Of a stretch of 64,000 nucleotides of DNA, positions 63,659-64,000 are shown piece after piece (positions within the stretch are counted from its first letter, which is position 1; each line of letters starts with the position of its first letter). The notes under the pieces were generated by a model. It saw only the letters and a program-made list of their open reading frames with translations, did not search any database and had not been told where the DNA came from. The stretch spans positions 4,624,001 to 4,688,000 of the forward strand of contig NC_019684.1 in assembly GCF_000316645.1 (NCBI RefSeq), written 5' to 3'. The DNA is from Nostoc sp. PCC 7524 (GTDB lineage Bacteria > Cyanobacteriota > Cyanobacteriia > Cyanobacteriales > Nostocaceae). The position numbers and the translations under genes were made by a program.

Positions 63659-63955
63659 ATGGATGTGTATTTCGTGCTGAATGATGTCACTTTCGTTTGG
63701 AACGAGGAAAAAGCTCGGATAAATCCGATTAATCATGATGGCGTGACATTCCAGCAAGCCTCAGAAGCATTTTTCGATCCGTTCTTAGTGGTTGTTGATG
63801 CAAGTCGCAATCATGAAGAAAGAGATGCTGTTATTGGCTTAGATAAGCGGTGGAATCTTCTGTACGTCGTCTACATTGAGCGTGAAAATGACATGATTCG
63901 GATTATTTCGGCTCGTAAAGCGACACGCAAGGAAAGAGAATATTATGAAAGCTGA
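63659..63955 (+). CDS. brnT: BrnT-family toxin
   Basis: A 98-residue RelE-like ribonuclease of the BrnT family: VTFVWNEEKARINPINHDGVTF, EAFFDPFLVVVDA and RWNLLYVVYIERENDMIRII, then SARKATRKEREYYES, the conserved C-terminus. It stops protein synthesis when free. Its stop codon overlaps the brnA start by 11 bases, as usual for this toxin-first pair. Confidence 0.9.
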   Translation: MDVYFVLNDVTFVWNEEKARINPINHDGVTFQQASEAFFDPFLVVVDASRNHEERDAVIGLDKRWNLLYVVYIERENDMIRIISARKATRKEREYYES

Positions 63956-64000
63956 AGCACTGAAAAAGCGACTAGATAAAAATCGTCCAATGACGACTAT
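63945..64000 (+). CDS. brnA: BrnA-family antitoxin, truncated by window edge
   Basis: Only the first 18 codons are in the window: MKAEALKKRLDKNRPMTT. They match the typical N-terminus of BrnA antitoxins (KAEELKxxLxxNRPMTTISIR). The gene continues beyond base 64000. Confidence 0.8.
   Translation, partial: MKAEALKKRLDKNRPMTT

Overview
The window looks like chromosome from a filamentous, heterocyst-forming cyanobacterium of the Nostoc/Anabaena type. The reasons are the many GCGATCGC (HIP1) octamers inside genes, the short heptamer-like tandem repeats (STRR class) and a 21-bp tandem array between genes, and typical cyanobacterial genes: a DevBCA-type exporter, a CRR6-like NDH-1 assembly factor, a GUN4-kinase fusion, DUF760 and UPF0182 proteins. 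No rRNA, tRNA or CRISPR array was seen.

Positions 1-5340 are a decaying accessory island. An IS630-type element, whose left end lies outside the window, has cut off the start of a fic gene. That fic gene is cut again by a palindromic insertion. Behind it come a type I restriction specificity gene (hsdS) with an in-frame stop and a lost end, a deleted Uma2-type gene, a VapB-like antitoxin joined to the tail of a PIN toxin, and an hsdR gene with an in-frame stop and a lost C-terminal half. None of these looks functional.

Positions 5372-7982 hold a compact sulfur (persulfide) module: a TauE/SafE permease, a rhodanese with membrane anchor and an ETHE1-like dioxygenase, read divergently from an ArsR-type regulator across a palindrome. 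From 8179 to 13985 come a B12-type radical SAM protein, a short LeuA-like enzyme, MsrB, a FUSC-type membrane protein and a class II amidotransferase. From 14133 to 22853 lies a signalling block: a large hybrid histidine kinase, a candidate small RNA, a NAD(P)-binding protein, two Ser/Thr kinases (GUN4-fused and FHA-fused) and an MFS transporter.

Positions 23695-30782 hold MoeB-rhodanese with a JAMM peptidase, then a heavy-metal P-type ATPase divergent from feoA-feoB. From 31035 to 40104 come mostly housekeeping genes (nicotinamidase-like hydrolase, LysM/M23 peptidase, HtrA protease, ScpB, IspD, GT9 glycosyltransferase, CRR6). From 40198 to 44555 a TetR-type regulator with an extra C-terminal domain is divergent from devBCA, with a perfect 24-bp palindrome in between. 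A TPR-CHAT protein, a small protein behind a Fur-like dyad, UPF0182, a cNMP-binding protein, a GNAT, an M20 amidohydrolase, BioD and a third Ser/Thr kinase follow. A 1.3-kb non-coding stretch with several strong hairpins precedes prs, then an HD hydrolase and typA.

Positions 61694-64000 are accessory again: a HEPN-type protein, a DUF4258/MqsA-like toxin-antitoxin pair, a 57-residue orphan antitoxin-like gene and brnT-brnA running off the edge. A direct repeat of about 56-60 bp flanks the middle part. Dispersed 57-65 bp inverted repeats (four close copies plus one relative) and STRR arrays fill many gaps, and several genes end inside such repeats.
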